From Pohlia nutans (taxonomy: Eukaryota > Streptophyta > Bryopsida > Bryales > Mniaceae), in NCBI GenBank assembly GCA_022496805.1, contig CM040100.1:21977009-22041008 (forward strand): a stretch of 64,000 nucleotides of DNA. Reading direction: 5' to 3'. Made by a program: the position numbers and the translations under genes. Below, one piece after another: positions 60,718 to 64,000 of this stretch. Numbering within the stretch: position 1 is the stretch's first letter; each line of letters begins with the position of its first letter. The notes beneath the pieces are model-generated. The model did not search any database and was not told where the DNA came from. It was given only the letters and a program-made list of their open reading frames with translations.

Positions 60718-62930
60718 GGTAAACATGTGGTGTCATTTACATGGCACTTAGTCAGAAGTATATTGTTAAGCGTGATCTACTAGCATGGTCTCAATTACAT
60801 AACACATGGCCAAAAGTGTAATGTTAAGCGTGATATAAAAGCATGGTCTCATATATTTTAGTAAAGCAAGAGATTTTGCTTTGCTTGGGTAAAAATGGTT
60901 CTATTGTATGTGGATGAAGACCTTTTTCAAGAAACAAAAAAAACTTCTTCAAGAATGTTATAGAATACTCCTTGAACCAATAACCAATGAACTTCACTGA
61001 ATTAGGAATTTTTGCACTTGGGGGTATGACAATGCACTTGTCGCCCATCGAACAAAAATGAACCTTTCTTAAGTTGCAGGGGGGTATAATTTTGGTACTC
61101 ATGGGTTTTAGGATTAGGAATTGACAAACTGTTAAAGTGGGAATTTTGGAGGTTTCAACTTAATTCAATCATGCAAACTTGGTCACACATGCATTAAATG
61201 TTACATTGGTATTTAATTTACTACAAAACAATGTATTGAGGTGGCAATCAAAAAAGGATACAAAATTATCTGCATTTTCTACCAAAACATCAAGTCATTT
61301 AAAGCACTCATGCACAATCAACTGAGTACTACACGTTGCACTATACTATATGACTATTGCTGCTACATAATGCAACTCATATTACCATGTGCCTCAAACA
61401 GATATTTAACTAATTATGGACAAAACGACGAATTCTAGACAAAATGACAAATTCTAAACAATTTGCAAAAAATTGTAGAAAATGCTCAATTCTGGACAAT
61501 TGAAACTTTTATTGGTGGGTAGCCGGATTATATCGGCCGCCGGCCGAAACGTTTGAGAGAATTTTTTATTTTTTATATTTTTTGGGCCAAAAATCAATTC
61601 TGTGATCTAACTATAGGCTAATATTCATTGTTTTGACCTTTTTTGAGGCAAAAAAGTCTGCATGTGGACATCTTTCACTTTAAAATTTTGTTTTTTAATT
61701 TTGTCAGCGCCTCGGCGGATGCATTCAATATTATTTCTCGACCTTTAAAAGTCCATAATTAGTTAAATATCAGTTCTCATATGATGTACTAAACCTATTA
61801 ATATAAGTCTAAATCATTCTGCAAACGTTCATTGTCCATTTCTTCCAATAGTAGTGCAATATACTGCACCAAATGCAGTTTTGCTTCTGTTAGAACTATG
61901 ATCTTTGCCTCCGTTAGCCCACCATTGTTGTCTTGTACAAGCCTATCCCTTGTTCTTATCGACACGTTTTTCCATGAGAATATGGCTGCATCTTGGACAA
62001 CTCATCTATGTCCCTCACCAGATGGCTCCCAAAATGCTTCCATGCAATTCGTATACCTAGCTCTACTAGATCCCCGCTCGTGATGCCTTCCCCGTTCTCT
62101 CATGGACCAATCCTACAAAACCTTCATCTTCGCAACCCATTTCTCTTGTCCAAACTCCAACAGCCCACATAGAACAATAAATTCAATATACGTGGCACTA
62201 ATACGGTAGTCCCAAAACCCAGGGGTTGCACTGTACTAAACATGTATAAGTATACGTGAGTGCACAGAAGGGGTATTAATTTGAACACTGCCGTGTTACG
62301 TATACATACAATAAACACATATAGAACTCAAAATATTCACGTATACTTACATTAAACATATATTTAAAACAAAATATAACTGTATACAAATGCAATTAGA
62401 CATATAACCTCTCATATACAAGGAGGTTTTAGAAGGGGTCATGAACGCATGTGATTCTCAAACATAATGTAGAGTGCACTCCCCGGGTCCCAAAATTCAT
62501 GGAATACAAATGGCATTCCCTCGGTACTTAGGAATAAGGATCCAAATGAAGATAATTTTTGAGTCCAATTTTCAAAAGCGTGCTCCTCTACAATGCAGTA
62601 TTATGCTATGTACATTCTAATACTATATTTATTTCCTTGTTGGTAAATCAAAAAAATAAAATCAGAGGATGCTAAACTAAATTAGAGAATAAACAAATGT
62701 TCCGAAAAAGGAAGAATTTTTTTTTAGAAGAGAAGCGATAAATTTGCATTTGCATTTGAATTATTTACTTGATAGAAATTGAAATTCCAAAAAAACTTTA
62801 GCAAACACAAATTCTTTTACTTAGAAAAAACCACCAAATAAGAAAATAGGACAAAAAAAAAAAAAAAAAAATAGAAAAAAAAAACCTTAAAAACAATAAA
62901 TAAAATAAAATAAACTAGCAGTGGCAGCAG
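60718..62930. other. AT-rich intergenic DNA
   Basis: No gene supported. On the minus strand at about 62110-61830 a translation with two or three stops (around WEPSGEGHR and WKNVSIRTRDRLVQDN) has coding-like composition and may be an old transposon protein remnant; I do not recognise the family. Confidence 0.4.
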
Positions 62931-63060
62931 CTACCGCTGCGGCGGGACTGGGCAGGCTGCAGGACCAGCCAGGCTCCAGCCGAGCTGGCCCTTATCAACC
63001 CCGCGGAGCTCCGCGAGGTTGACAAACGCGCCCTTTGCAAGGGCGCGCCCAAGTAAGAAC
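62931..63060. repeat. GC-rich island with two strong palindromes
   Basis: CGCGGAGCTCCGCG (63002-63015) is a perfect palindrome within CAACC...GGTTG. CGCGCCCTTTGCAAGGGCGCG (63027-63047) is a second one. The surrounding 1 kb is strongly AT-rich. Confidence 0.75.
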
Positions 63061-63508
63061 CATCCTATTTAAAAGCTCATTCAAAATGCTCCATGTATTT
63101 AAAGCCCAACCAACCTCATAGTCTACATTTCACATTCTATCTCTCAAAAGTATTGCTCTCACTACTTGGTTTTTTTTGCAAATGACACTAGTTAAGGTTG
63201 TAAGCTCAATATATAAGCATTTTAGGATGTATAAGTGATCCATATTTCACCAAAAAAATTTAAAATAGATATCTACGATGATTCTAACCTTGTTTTTTTT
63301 ATATATCTTTGTAGGCATGCTTGATTGGAACAAACAACATAATGAATAATAAGTCGAGCTAAGCATTATTTTCTGAAATCCGTTTATTTCCTAAAATGTC
63401 TCATTCATTTGTTGTTTTCACCTCGAATCATTTGATCTTACTTTCAATTACACATAGTTATGTACAGTCGCATTTTGAATATCGTATTTAGATCAAACAT
63501 ATGAGTAT
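63061..63508. other. AT-rich DNA before the satellite
   Basis: Nothing recognised. Confidence 0.45.
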
Positions 63509-64000
63509 CATCTGCTAAATTTAGCATATTTAGTTTTAGAAACTCAAACTTCACATAAGTTTCTCTACTTCAAAAGACAAACACCAAGCAAGGGTCCTTA
63601 GAGGTTAGGAGCATCTGAATTTCATATTGGGTTCGGAGATTCAATTCAAAGTCAAGCTGCTAAATTTAGCATATTTTGTCATACATGTTCAAATTTGATG
63701 TAGATTTCTGCAATTCGGAAGACAAACACCATTGTAGGACCCCTAGAGGTTAGGGGCATCTAAATTTCATAATGGGTTCGGAGATTCAATTCAAAGTCAA
63801 GCTGCTAAATTTAGTAGATTTTGTCATACATGTTCAAATTTGATGTAGATTTCTGCAATTCGGAAGACAAACACCATTGTAGGACCCCTAGAGGTTAGGG
63901 CATCTAAATTTCATAATGGGTTCGGAGATTCAATTCAAAGTAAAGCTGCTAAATTTAGCATATTTGGTCATACATGTTCAAATTTGATGCAGATTTCCGC
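63509..64000. repeat. 145-bp tandem satellite, runs off the window
   Basis: The phrase GGGTTCGGAGATTCAATTC recurs near 63630, 63775 and 63919, a period of 144-145 bp. An older, diverged unit begins near 63509. The array continues past the window end. Confidence 0.9.

Noticed and set aside
59313..60722. Two identical small proteins encoded in opposite directions
   Set aside because: They are the two arms of one foldback element, with no other sign of coding.
63509..64000. CRISPR-like repeats
   Set aside because: The units are contiguous 145-bp satellite repeats without spacers, in a eukaryotic nuclear context.

Overview
The window reads as nuclear DNA of a green plant, most likely a non-seed land plant or a close streptophyte alga. 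Three things support this. There is a STIG1-type cysteine-rich secreted peptide gene. A fragment of the nuclear gene for the chloroplast ATP synthase gamma subunit sits inside a transposon. One long host gene has 38 exons with short GT-AG introns and an open frame in the standard genetic code. I cannot name the species. Most of the window is AT-rich transposon-derived DNA with elements nested inside one another.

Layout. 1-9 kb: intergenic DNA with foldback and MITE-like elements (two Tc1/mariner-type elements sharing one TA, a Stowaway-like MITE, several hairpins, a 130-bp tandem duplication). 9.25-10.84 kb: a two-exon STIG1-like gene with a MITE in its intron and no in-frame ATG in exon 1. 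11-12 kb: a diverged direct duplication. 12.7-14.5 kb: a decayed element with long terminal inverted repeats and an ISXO2/Merlin-type transposase. 15-21 kb: nested MITEs, including TTAA-flanked (piggyBac-like) elements and a 1.5-kb CACTA element.

21.28-36.57 kb: a very large LINE retrotransposon bounded by a perfect 14-bp target duplication. It carries two later insertions with exactly recoverable empty sites: a 3.3-kb CACTA element holding the atpC fragment, and a 392-bp MITE. Without them the LINE is about 11.6 kb. Its second ORF encodes, in order, a 2A-like peptide, an APE-type endonuclease, a reverse transcriptase, a domain resembling PCIF1-type RNA methyltransferases, an RNase H, and a C-terminal zinc knuckle with a restriction-like endonuclease. 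It is broken by stops (mostly CAA/CAG to TAA/TAG) and frameshifts. Two endonucleases in one LINE recall the Dualen/RandI type; the added methyltransferase-like domain is the strongest candidate for something undescribed.

36.6-40.2 kb: more MITEs, two TTAA elements and a Tourist-like element. 40.4-58.4 kb: a complete 38-exon gene for an RME-8/GRV2/DNAJC13-family endosomal protein of 2986 residues. The four IWN-type repeats are present but no J domain was found. 58.4-64 kb: intergenic DNA, a 1.38-kb foldback element, GC-rich palindromes, and a 145-bp tandem satellite that runs off the window end.

The two host genes (STIG1-like and RME-8-like) show no sign of working together; they are islands in transposon-rich DNA.
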